Assembly (NCBI GenBank): GCA_021786265.1
Contig: JAJYNP010000299.1
Coordinates: 1-5,661, forward strand
Direction: 5' to 3'
Length of the DNA stretch: 5,661 nucleotides
From: Chloroflexota bacterium
GTDB taxonomy: Bacteria; Chloroflexota; Limnocylindria; Limnocylindrales; CSP1-4
A program made the position numbers and the translations under genes. Each line of letters begins with the position of its first letter. Positions within the stretch are counted from its first letter, which is position 1. The notes under the pieces were generated by a model, which saw only the letters and a list, made by a program, of their open reading frames with translations, made no database searches and was not told where the DNA came from. Below are positions 1-4,916 of this stretch, piece by piece.

Positions 1-431
1 CGCCCACCGGCTACACGGCCTGGTCGACGACTTACTCGACCGAGGGTGGCGTCGTCTCGGTGACGACCGAGGGTGGCCAGGAGACCGTCACCAACAGCAC
101 CTCGCAGTCGCCCACCGGCAGCCTCACCATCACCAAGGACGTGGCGGGCGCCCCGGACGGCTGGACCGGCACCTTCACCTTCTCGGTGACCTGCACCGCT
201 CCGACCTTCAGCGCGACCGGCGTCACGATCGACACCGCGAGCGGTGACACGGCCACGGTCAGCGGCATCCCGCTCAACGACGGCACCAACTCCTGCACGG
301 TCGCCGAGACCGGCTCGGACAACCCGCCCACCGGCTACACGGCCTGGTCGACGACTTACTCGACCGAGGGTGGCGTCGTCTCGGTGACGACCGAGGGTGG
401 CCAGGAGACCGTCACCAACAGCACCTCGCAG
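1..431 (+). repeat. Perfect 107-bp direct repeat (324-bp period) in the surface protein gene
   Basis: Bases 1-107 and 325-431 are identical, offset by 324 bp (exactly 108 codons). The repeat encodes the C-terminal third of a module, from PTGYTAWSTTY to NSTSQ. The left copy runs to the window edge, so the duplicated unit very likely extends upstream. Identity at the nucleotide level, including third codon positions, points to recent tandem duplication or gene conversion. The two downstream modules of the same gene have diverged in DNA. Confidence 0.95.
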
Positions 432-1331
432 ATCCCGCCGGGCCAGGGCTACTTCCAATTCTCGAAGACAGTCGGCGGCAACCTGACCGGCTGGGCCGGC
501 GGTCCGTTCAGCTTCACCGTCACGTGCGGTGACAGCGAAGGAACACCGGTCACGCTCACGGTTGGCTCGTCCGGTGGGCCGGTCAGTTCGCAGACATTCG
601 GCCCGTACGACGCCGGGACGGTCTGCACCGTCACCGAGGGCTCGCTGCCGGCGGCTGACACCTATGCCAGCTGGATCAGCAGTCCGACCTACTCGCCCAC
701 GTCCGGGTCCCAGACCATCGTGTCCGACACGACCGTGAGCGTGGCGGTGACGAACACCCGCACATACTCGCCGCCCCCGCCTCCTCCCCCGCCGAGCCTG
801 GGAGACTTCCAGTTCACCAAGACGGTCGGCGGTGATCTGACCGGTTGGGCCGGTGGGCAGTTCCCGTTCACGGTGACGTGCGGCGGGAGCAGCACACCAG
901 TCACCCTGACCCTTGGGGCGAGCGGCTCCACGGTATCGTCGCCGGTGTTCGGTCCGTACGCGCCCGGCACCGTGTGCTCCGTGACCGAGGGCAGCCTGCC
1001 CGCGGCCGGAACGGACGCCAGCTGGGTCAGCAGCCCGAGCTACTCGCCGACCTCCGGCTCGGCAACCATCGTGTCGGGCCAGACGGTCAGCGTGGCGGTG
1101 ACGAACACGCGCACGTACTCGCCGCCGCCCAGCCCGGCCAGGTCGCCTTCGGGTGGCGTCGCCGGTGCCACGGGTACACCCTCGCTGCCGCCCACGACCA
1201 GCCTGCCTGGCCAGGGCGGTGGCCCCAACGGAACCATCCTCCTGCTCCTCGGTGCGCTGGGTGCCGCATCGCTGGCGCTGATCACCACCACGCTGCTCCG
1301 GGAGCGTCTCCTGGAACGCGTCGACAGGTAG
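3..1331 (+). CDS. DUF5979-like modular surface protein, membrane-anchored C-terminus (5' partial)
   Basis: The reading frame is open at the left edge (first whole codon at base 3) and ends at TAG 1329-1331, leaving 442 visible residues. The GTG at 60 lies inside a repeat module, so it is not the true start. Modules: tail of one copy (residues 1-35), a full copy (36-143), then two modules of a related but distinct type (about 144-256 and 265-375), separated by eight prolines (257-264). Each full module has a TITK/QFSKTV/QFTKTV-type opening strand, a VTC motif and a second cysteine 32-34 residues later (64/98, 175/208, 293/325), fitting DUF5979-like beta-sandwich repeats and a possible disulfide. 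A Pro/Ser/Gly linker follows, then a hydrophobic helix (411-432) and the basic tail RERLLERVDR. LPPTTSLPG (1185-1211) resembles a degenerate sortase signal. It is probably an exported stalk or adhesin-like protein. The ligand is unknown and any signal peptide lies outside the window. Confidence 0.85.
   Translation, partial: PTGYTAWSTTYSTEGGVVSVTTEGGQETVTNSTSQSPTGSLTITKDVAGAPDGWTGTFTFSVTCTAPTFSATGVTIDTASGDTATVSGIPLNDGTNSCTVAETGSDNPPTGYTAWSTTYSTEGGVVSVTTEGGQETVTNSTSQIPPGQGYFQFSKTVGGNLTGWAGGPFSFTVTCGDSEGTPVTLTVGSSGGPVSSQTFGPYDAGTVCTVTEGSLPAADTYASWISSPTYSPTSGSQTIVSDTTVSVAVTNTRTYSPPPPPPPPSLGDFQFTKTVGGDLTGWAGGQFPFTVTCGGSSTPVTLTLGASGSTVSSPVFGPYAPGTVCSVTEGSLPAAGTDASWVSSPSYSPTSGSATIVSGQTVSVAVTNTRTYSPPPSPARSPSGGVAGATGTPSLPPTTSLPGQGGGPNGTILLLLGALGAASLALITTTLLRERLLERVDR
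735..1127 (+). repeat. Diverged direct repeats at the ends of modules 3 and 4
   Basis: Bases 735-775 and 1086-1126 both encode VSVAVTNTRTYSPP and differ at only a few, mainly synonymous, positions. They mark the ends of the two related DUF5979-like modules. Each leads into a proline-rich spacer: eight prolines at 771-794, and a shorter SPPPSP stretch after the last module. This is an older duplication than the one at 1-431. Confidence 0.8.
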
Positions 1332-1366
1332 TCATCCGGGGGACTTGAGCCCCCACCGCACGAGAT

Positions 1367-1409
1367 CGACGGGCGCGGGACCCTGACCTGCGCCCGTCGT
1401 TCTCTGTCT
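1367..1409 (+). terminator. Hairpin terminator downstream of the surface protein gene
   Basis: A 13-bp stem, 1367-1379 paired with 1387-1399, has one G-U wobble and a 7-nt loop. It is followed by the pyrimidine-rich stretch TTCTCTGTCT. The wobble pairs only in the plus-strand transcript (it would be A-C on the minus strand), and the pyrimidine tail also lies on the plus side. Both point to termination of the surface protein gene, whose stop is 35 nt upstream. A smaller GGGGG/CCCCC hairpin (1338-1342 with 1350-1354) lies between. Confidence 0.65.
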
Positions 1410-1515
1410 GGCGTCTGAACGCGGTCCAGGCGGACGGCGCCGTCGGCAACCGTCGACGGACCTCCGCGACCGCGGCCAGCCGCAACGGAACGGTACCCGC
1501 GGGTGCCGCGACCGC

Positions 1516-1541
1516 GGGGAGCCCCAGCCGCGAGGCTCCCC
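1516..1541 (-). terminator. Hairpin downstream of the MBL hydrolase gene
   Basis: Perfect 8-bp stem (GGGGAGCC at 1516-1523, GGCTCCCC at 1534-1541) with a 10-nt loop, 13 bp beyond the minus-strand stop at 1555. No T-run follows on either strand. It could be a U-less terminator of the kind common in high-GC bacteria, but the symmetric stem does not prove orientation. Confidence 0.4.
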
Positions 1542-1554
1542 AGGCGGCGCCCGG

Positions 1555-2451
1555 TCAGATCGCCAGGCGCAGCCCCGGTTCCGCGACCAGCGACTCGCCC
1601 GAGAACGTCGACCGGGCCAGCTCGAGCGCGGCCCTCGGGTCGACGCCGTCCAGGAAATGCGTCAGCACGAGGCGCCCGGCCCCGCCGGCAGTCGCGACCC
1701 GCGCCGCCTCGGCGGCGTTCAGGTGGTTCGGCCCCTCGATGATCGGACCCGCACCGTGCGACGCCTCGATCAGCAGGGTGTCGCCCGGATGGATCAGGGG
1801 GAGCAGGTCGTCCGCCCGGCCGCAGTCGCCCGAGTAGACCAGCCCAGGGGCGAGGGAGTCGGCCAGCCCCGGCACCGAGGAGTCGGCCAACCCTGAGGGA
1901 TCGCCCGAGCCCGAGTGACCACCGCCGGAGGCCGCCTGGCCCGCCGAGCCCGATCGGCCCGCGGGGGCCACCCGGAAGGCGAAGCTCGCCCCGGCGTGCA
2001 GCACGGGCGCGACCGACACCTGGAAGCCGACGATCGACATCGTCCCTGGCGCCAGCGGGTGGCCGGGCAGGTCGCACAGGAAGTCCGACTCGTTGGTGAG
2101 CGCGTCGAAGCGCTGCCGCAGCTCACGCGGCCCGTGCAGCGGCACCGTGCGCGCGGGCTCGCACCCGTAGCGCAGGTAGAGGCGCAGCGGGACCAGGTCG
2201 ATGCAGTGGTCGGGATGTACGTGCGAGATGAGCACGCCGCCGAGCGTGGCCGGGTCGCGGTAGCCCGACAGCGCGGAGAAGCCGCCCTGCCCGAGATCGA
2301 GGAGGATGGCGGGCGCCGTGGGCTGGGCCGATGCCGCAGACTCGCCCGCCCCGGGATCGCCGGGCGCGCCCAGCTCGACGAGGTACGACGACGACGCGCG
2401 ACCGGGCACCCTGCTCCACGCGGCGGCACACCCGACGATGGTCAGGCGCAT
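1555..2451 (-). CDS. MBL-fold metallo-hydrolase, RNase Z / Rv1339-like
   Basis: Protein of 298 residues, ATG at 2449-2451 and TGA at 1555-1557. Predicted metal ligands are all present: H77-x-H79-x-D81-H82 in SHVHPDHC, H152 in VLHAG, D209 in YSGDCG and H265 in VLTHF. The order LVYSGD, LLIEAS, NHLNAAEAARVA, RLVLTHF follows RNase Z-like enzymes (COG1234). The start MRLTIVGC, the LLDLGQG strand and PVLHAG resemble the actinobacterial Rv1339 branch, for which cyclic-nucleotide phosphodiesterase activity is reported. So the substrate could be a cyclic nucleotide or an RNA 3' end; I cannot decide. It is probably cytoplasmic, with no signal peptide. Residues 28-48 and 163-202 are low-complexity insertions not expected in the core fold. 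The gene follows the PHP gene by 22 bp with no clear Shine-Dalgarno sequence, suggesting co-transcription. Confidence 0.88.
   Translation of the reverse strand: MRLTIVGCAAAWSRVPGRASSSYLVELGAPGDPGAGESAASAQPTAPAILLDLGQGGFSALSGYRDPATLGGVLISHVHPDHCIDLVPLRLYLRYGCEPARTVPLHGPRELRQRFDALTNESDFLCDLPGHPLAPGTMSIVGFQVSVAPVLHAGASFAFRVAPAGRSGSAGQAASGGGHSGSGDPSGLADSSVPGLADSLAPGLVYSGDCGRADDLLPLIHPGDTLLIEASHGAGPIIEGPNHLNAAEAARVATAGGAGRLVLTHFLDGVDPRAALELARSTFSGESLVAEPGLRLAI
1846..1965 (-). other. Low-complexity Gly/Ser/Ala insertion in the MBL domain
   Basis: Residues 163-202 of the MBL protein lie between the strand FAFRV and the motif LVYSGD, which are normally joined by a short turn. The insert is rich in Gly, Ser, Ala and Pro and contains a small internal repeat, GLADSSVP/GLADSLAP. 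It is in frame, and the catalytic motifs on both sides are intact, so it is probably a tolerated flexible surface loop. Confidence 0.7.
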
Positions 2452-2473
2452 CGGCTCACGCTCAGGCCCGCCG

Positions 2474-3340
2474 TCACCCCCGTCCCGCGTCCCTTCCCAC
2501 CAGCGCGCTCATCAGCTCGGTCGACAGCTCGACCGCGACCCGATCACCGCCTCGCCGGAAGCTCAGCGCGCGGAACCCCGCCCGGCCGATCGACCGGTAG
2601 ACGTCGGCCAGGCCGAACGCGAACTGCTCGACCCGGTGCGCGTCGCTGCCGGCGACCACCCGCTCGCCCCCCAGCTCGCGGAAGCGCGCCACGACCACCG
2701 GTGGCGGGTATGGCTCGTGGGCCGCCTGGCGGAGCCCGGAGGCGTTCATCTCGAGCGCCGTCCCCGTCTCCACCAGCGCCCGGAGCAGCCGGTCGTAGAT
2801 GTCGGCGTGGGGCTCGTACTCGAACGGCCCGAGGTGCGGCTGCGTGTAGCGCTTGACGAAGTCGAGGTGGCCGATGGTGTCGAACAGACCGCTGCGGATG
2901 GCCCGCTCGACCTCGTCCCAGTAGAAGGCGGTGGCCTCGCGGTGGGTCTTGCCGGCACACCAGGCCGCGGCGGCCTGCGGGTCGCGGAAGGGGGTGCGCC
3001 GCGACATGTGCACCGACCCGATCACGTAGTCGTAGGCGTGGCTGGCGAGGTAGCGGCGGATCTCGTCCTCGACGCCGCGCTCGTAGGTGGCTTCCAGGCC
3101 GAGCCGGATGACGGGCTCGCCGGCCCAGCGCTCGGCCGCCTCGCGGACGGCGCGGACGCGTCGGTCGTAGTCGGCGAAGTGGTGTGCGGGATCGCCGGCA
3201 ACGAAGTCGATGTGGTCGGTGATGGCGAGCTCGGCCACGCCCTGCTCCCGGGCCAGGGCCGCGTGCGCGTCGAGGGGCACGTCGGCGTCGGGTGAGAGGT
3301 CGGTGTGGAGGTGGGCGTCGAGCGGGAGCGGGACGGGCAT
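2474..3340 (-). CDS. PHP-domain phosphoesterase, histidinol-phosphatase type (HisJ/HisK-like)
   Basis: Protein of 288 residues from ATG 3338-3340 to TGA 2474-2476. The frame stays open far upstream, but that part is antisense to the methyltransferase gene, and the PHP fold begins at once with LDAHLHTD, so this ATG is preferred. PHP metal-site motifs appear in order: H10-L-H12, TDH with H43, GLE with E83, GSVH with H111, GHLD with H158, and GSDAH with D233 and H235. This complete set fits the trinuclear-metal phosphatases that dephosphorylate L-histidinol phosphate, and about 290 residues is near the usual length. No other histidine gene is visible, so a different phosphomonoester substrate is possible. 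It is probably cytoplasmic and is the first gene of a two-gene unit with the MBL hydrolase. Confidence 0.9.
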   Translation of the reverse strand: MPVPLPLDAHLHTDLSPDADVPLDAHAALAREQGVAELAITDHIDFVAGDPAHHFADYDRRVRAVREAAERWAGEPVIRLGLEATYERGVEDEIRRYLASHAYDYVIGSVHMSRRTPFRDPQAAAAWCAGKTHREATAFYWDEVERAIRSGLFDTIGHLDFVKRYTQPHLGPFEYEPHADIYDRLLRALVETGTALEMNASGLRQAAHEPYPPPVVVARFRELGGERVVAGSDAHRVEQFAFGLADVYRSIGRAGFRALSFRRGGDRVAVELSTELMSALVGRDAGRG

Positions 3341-3347
3341 CGCCCGC

Positions 3348-3353
3348 AGGGTA
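3348..3353 (-). promoter_or_regulatory. -10-like box for the PHP-MBL unit
   Basis: On the minus strand TACCCT fits the TANNNT pattern and ends 7 nt before the PHP ATG. Transcription would then begin at or next to the start codon. No Shine-Dalgarno sequence is visible in the short leader, which fits a leaderless mRNA. I see no convincing -35 box. Confidence 0.4.
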
Positions 3354-3390
3354 CCTGTTCGGCGGGTCAGGCGCGCGTTTGCGGGTGGGT

Positions 3391-3485
3391 GCGGGCCGTG
3401 ACCTCGGCGGGGTGATGGCGACCACGGGCCGCTCGGCGCCGTCCCGCTCGCGCAGCGATCCTCGCGGGCCGTGACCTCGGCGGGG
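3391..3485 (+). repeat. Exact 22-bp direct repeat in the divergent promoter region
   Basis: Bases 3391-3412 and 3464-3485 are identical over 22 bp (GCGGGCC, then GTGACCTCGG, then CGGGG), in the same orientation, 73 bp apart start to start (about seven helical turns). Flanking bases differ, so the match is bounded. The right copy ends 17 bp before the TAGAAT box of the methyltransferase gene, covering the -35 position. The left copy lies about 50 bp upstream of the PHP start. Both could be binding sites of one regulator, which is inference. Confidence 0.75.
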
Positions 3486-3502
3486 AAGTGGGGCGTCGCC
3501 GG

Positions 3503-3508
3503 TAGAAT
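3503..3508 (+). promoter_or_regulatory. -10 box of the methyltransferase gene, probably leaderless
   Basis: TAGAAT matches the TANNNT -10 consensus and is an AT-rich island in GC-rich DNA. It ends 9 nt before the ATG at 3518, so the predicted start site falls within a few bases of the start codon. No Shine-Dalgarno sequence fits in the gap. No TTGACA-like -35 is seen at the usual distance, where the direct-repeat copy lies instead. Confidence 0.55.
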
Positions 3509-3517
3509 GGCGCGGCC

Positions 3518-4318
3518 ATGACGACCACGGAACCGATTGTGCCGTCGGCGCCCGAACCGGCTGGCCAGTCGGTGGCGTCGTCGCTGTCGCCCGACCACGA
3601 GATCCCGCGCTACGACGACCTGCGCTACCGGGACGTCTTCTGGGCGGCGCGCGACTACGAGGACCGCTGCGACAGGATCGCGATCCGGGCGCTGCTGCCC
3701 GCCACCGGCGAGCGGCTCCTGGAGGTTGGGGCGGGGTATGGTCGCCTCGCCGGCGAGTACCGCGGTTACCGGGAGGTCGTGCTCCTGGACGCGTCGGAGG
3801 CGCACGTGTCGGCCGCGCACGAGCAGTTCCGCGACGACCCGCGGATCCGGGTCGAGCGGGGCGACGCGTACGCGCTGCCGTTCGAGGACGGGTCGTTCGA
3901 CGCGGTGGTCTGCGTCCGGGTTGTGCACCACCTGGAGCACCCGGCGGCCGTGTTCGCCGAGTTCGCGCGGGTCCTTCGGCCGGGCGGCGTGCTCGTGCTG
4001 GAGTTCGCCAACAAGCGCAACCTCAAGGCGATCCTGCAGCACGCGCTGGGCCGCCAGGACTGGTCGCCGTTCACGATCGAACGGCACGAATACCTGCCGC
4101 TGCATTTCGACCGGCACCCGCTGGAGGTGCGGCGGTTGCTGCGCCGGGCGGGGCTGCGGGTGGAGGCGGTGCGCGCGGTGTCGCTCCTCCGGCTGCCGAT
4201 GCTGCGGGGGCGGATTCCGGCGCGATGGCTGGCGGCGCTGGAGGGGCCGTTGCAGGGTCCGCTGGGCTCGGTGACGCCGGGGCCGAGCGTGTACCTGCGG
4301 GCGCGGAAGGCGGAGTAG
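3518..4318 (+). CDS. Class I SAM-dependent methyltransferase (Methyltransf_11 / UbiE-like)
   Basis: Protein of 266 residues from ATG 3518-3520 to TAG 4316-4318. The first 30 residues are Ser/Pro/Ala-rich and probably disordered. The Rossmann-type methyltransferase core follows: motif I LLEVGAGYGRL (67-77), the acidic strand end VVLLDAS (D91) expected to bind the SAM ribose, GDAYALPFEDGSFDAVVC (115-132), VVHHLEHP (135-142) and RVLRPGGVLVLEF (151-163). The C-terminal part (about 165-266) is basic and probably forms the acceptor-binding cap. The order of motifs is that of small-molecule methyltransferases, but nothing visible identifies the acceptor, and no cofactor or lipid pathway genes adjoin it. 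It is transcribed divergently from the PHP gene across a 177-bp gap, so the two may share regulation. The product appears intact and cytoplasmic. Confidence 0.9.
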   Translation: MTTTEPIVPSAPEPAGQSVASSLSPDHEIPRYDDLRYRDVFWAARDYEDRCDRIAIRALLPATGERLLEVGAGYGRLAGEYRGYREVVLLDASEAHVSAAHEQFRDDPRIRVERGDAYALPFEDGSFDAVVCVRVVHHLEHPAAVFAEFARVLRPGGVLVLEFANKRNLKAILQHALGRQDWSPFTIERHEYLPLHFDRHPLEVRRLLRRAGLRVEAVRAVSLLRLPMLRGRIPARWLAALEGPLQGPLGSVTPGPSVYLRARKAE

Positions 4319-4341
4319 AGCCAGACCGAGGGCCGGGGGCC

Positions 4342-4441
4342 GGGGGCCGAGCGGCGGCGGGCCGGGGGCCGTGAGTCGGGGGCCGAGCGGCGGCGGGCCG
4401 GGGGCCGGGGGCCGAGGGCCGGGGGCCGAGCGGCGGCGGGC
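4342..4441 (+). repeat. Three copies of a 21-bp G-rich repeat
   Basis: A 21-bp unit (GGGGGCCGAG followed by CGGCGGCGGGC) occurs exactly at 4342-4362, 4378-4398 and 4421-4441. The intervening bases are variants of GGGCCGGGGGCC. The tract starts within 30 bp of the methyltransferase stop codon. Confidence 0.9.
4395..4425 (+). other. Predicted G-quadruplex motif
   Basis: Five runs of 3-5 G on the plus strand (4395-4397, 4400-4404, 4407-4411, 4416-4418, 4421-4425) are separated by loops of 2, 2, 4 and 2 nt. This meets the usual intramolecular quadruplex pattern with a spare run. In the methyltransferase transcript it would lie about 80 nt past the stop, where an RNA quadruplex could affect 3'-end formation or stability. 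Confidence 0.6.
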
Positions 4442-4490
4442 GACCGGTCGCAGGGTCGAGCAGTCCGCCGTCGCGCCGTCGTCCACTCGC

Positions 4491-4522
4491 GCCGTCGCGC
4501 CGTCGCGCCGTCGCGCCGTCGC
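4491..4522 (+). repeat. 8-bp tandem repeat, four copies
   Basis: GCCGTCGC is repeated four times without interruption. It opens the C-rich part of the intergenic tract and looks like slippage-type microsatellite DNA. Confidence 0.9.
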
Positions 4523-4523
4523 C

Positions 4524-4757
4524 CACTCGCGCACCGGCGCCGTCGCGCCCACTCGCGTCGTCGCGCCCACTCGCCCACTCGCGTCGTCGCGCAATCGCGC
4601 ACTGGCGGGCACTCCCGCACTTGCCGGACTCCCGCCGTCGCGCGCACTCCCGCACTTGCCGGACTCCCGCCGTCGCGCGCACTCCCGCACTCGCGCACCG
4701 GCGCCGTCGCGCCCACTCGCGTCGTCGCGCCCACTCGCCCACTCGCGTCGTCGCGCA
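4524..4757 (+). repeat. Exact 70-bp direct repeat (4524-4593 and 4688-4757)
   Basis: The two 70-bp segments are identical, offset by 164 bp, and are bounded by mismatches on both sides. Each contains two copies of the 16-bp core ACTCGCGTCGTCGCGC (4551, 4577, 4715 and 4741), with a fifth copy at 4773-4788. This is segmental duplication inside an already repetitive tract. Confidence 0.92.
4609..4691 (+). repeat. 35-bp tandem repeat, 2.4 copies
   Basis: Units 4609-4643 and 4644-4678 are identical over 35 bp, and a partial third copy covers 4679-4691. Each unit starts GCACTCCCGCACTTGCCGG. The array lies between the two 70-bp repeat copies, so the duplications are nested. Confidence 0.92.
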
Positions 4758-4816
4758 CTCCCGCACTCCCGGACTCGCGTCGTCGCGCCCACTCGCCCAA
4801 CCGCGTCGTCGCCCGG

Positions 4817-4839
4817 AGCCACGTAGCCACGTAGCCACG
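4817..4839 (+). repeat. 8-bp tandem repeat AGCCACGT, 2.9 copies
   Basis: AGCCACGT at 4817-4824 and 4825-4832 is followed by AGCCACG at 4833-4839. It forms the right boundary of the repeat-rich region, about 70 bp before the next gene, and differs in sequence from the C-rich repeats to its left. Confidence 0.85.
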
Positions 4840-4886
4840 AACCCGCGGTCAATCGCCGGTGAAGTGGGTGATGGGCCGTCGTTGAG

Positions 4887-4916
4887 TCGTCCACGCCATC
4901 ATGGTCGCGTGGACGA
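4887..4916. promoter_or_regulatory. Operator-like inverted repeat over the start of the HTH gene
   Basis: Perfect 9-bp arms, TCGTCCACG (4887-4895) and CGTGGACGA (4908-4916), are separated by 12 bp, giving 21 bp between arm centres, or two helical turns. The spacer itself contains CCATCATGG. The right arm includes the GTG start codon of the helix-turn-helix gene. The geometry suits a dimeric DNA-binding protein and suggests autoregulation. It could instead act as an mRNA hairpin. Confidence 0.55.

Larger units (their letters stand above)
4319..4908. other. 590-bp gene-free, repeat-rich intergenic region
   Basis: I see no credible gene here. Several frames stay open on both strands, but their translations are Arg/Ala/Gly/Ser-rich low-complexity strings with no domain, and they exist because very GC-rich repeats lack stop codons. 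The region has two parts with opposite strand bias: a G-rich tract (about 4329-4440) and a C-rich tract (about 4465-4815). A short 8-bp tandem repeat and about 70 bp of ordinary sequence lead to the next gene. Confidence 0.75.

Noticed and set aside
1491..1506. Near-palindrome GGTACCC/GGGTGCC
   Set aside because: The loop would be only 2 nt and one pair is a wobble; too weak to call beside the stronger hairpins at 1367-1399 and 1516-1541.
1040..2077. 345-residue minus-strand frame overlapping the MBL gene and the surface protein gene
   Set aside because: Arg/Gly/Pro-rich shadow frame without domains; both overlapped frames carry clear protein families.
1915..3295. Two plus-strand frames of more than 300 residues opposite the MBL and PHP genes
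   Set aside because: Antisense shadows of two genes with complete catalytic motifs; the translations show no recognisable domain.
4460..4815. Possible CRISPR array
   Set aside because: Repeat lengths and spacings are irregular, there are no unique equal-length spacers, and no cas gene is present.
4071..4838. Long minus-strand frames over the repeat tract with RVGATTRVGA-like repeats
   Set aside because: Low-complexity Arg/Ala/Gly/Thr translation of GC-rich DNA repeats, overlapping the end of the methyltransferase gene; no domain or start signal.
3341..4894. Long upstream extension of the PHP reading frame on the minus strand (to about 806 residues)
   Set aside because: It runs antisense through the methyltransferase gene and the repeat tract. 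The PHP fold begins directly at the ATG at 3340, with a -10-like box just upstream.
4371..4908. Plus-strand frames across the repeat tract, including an N-terminal extension of the HTH protein
   Set aside because: The translation is a repetitive Arg/Ser/Pro/Ala string, and the HTH domain begins within six residues of the GTG at 4909.
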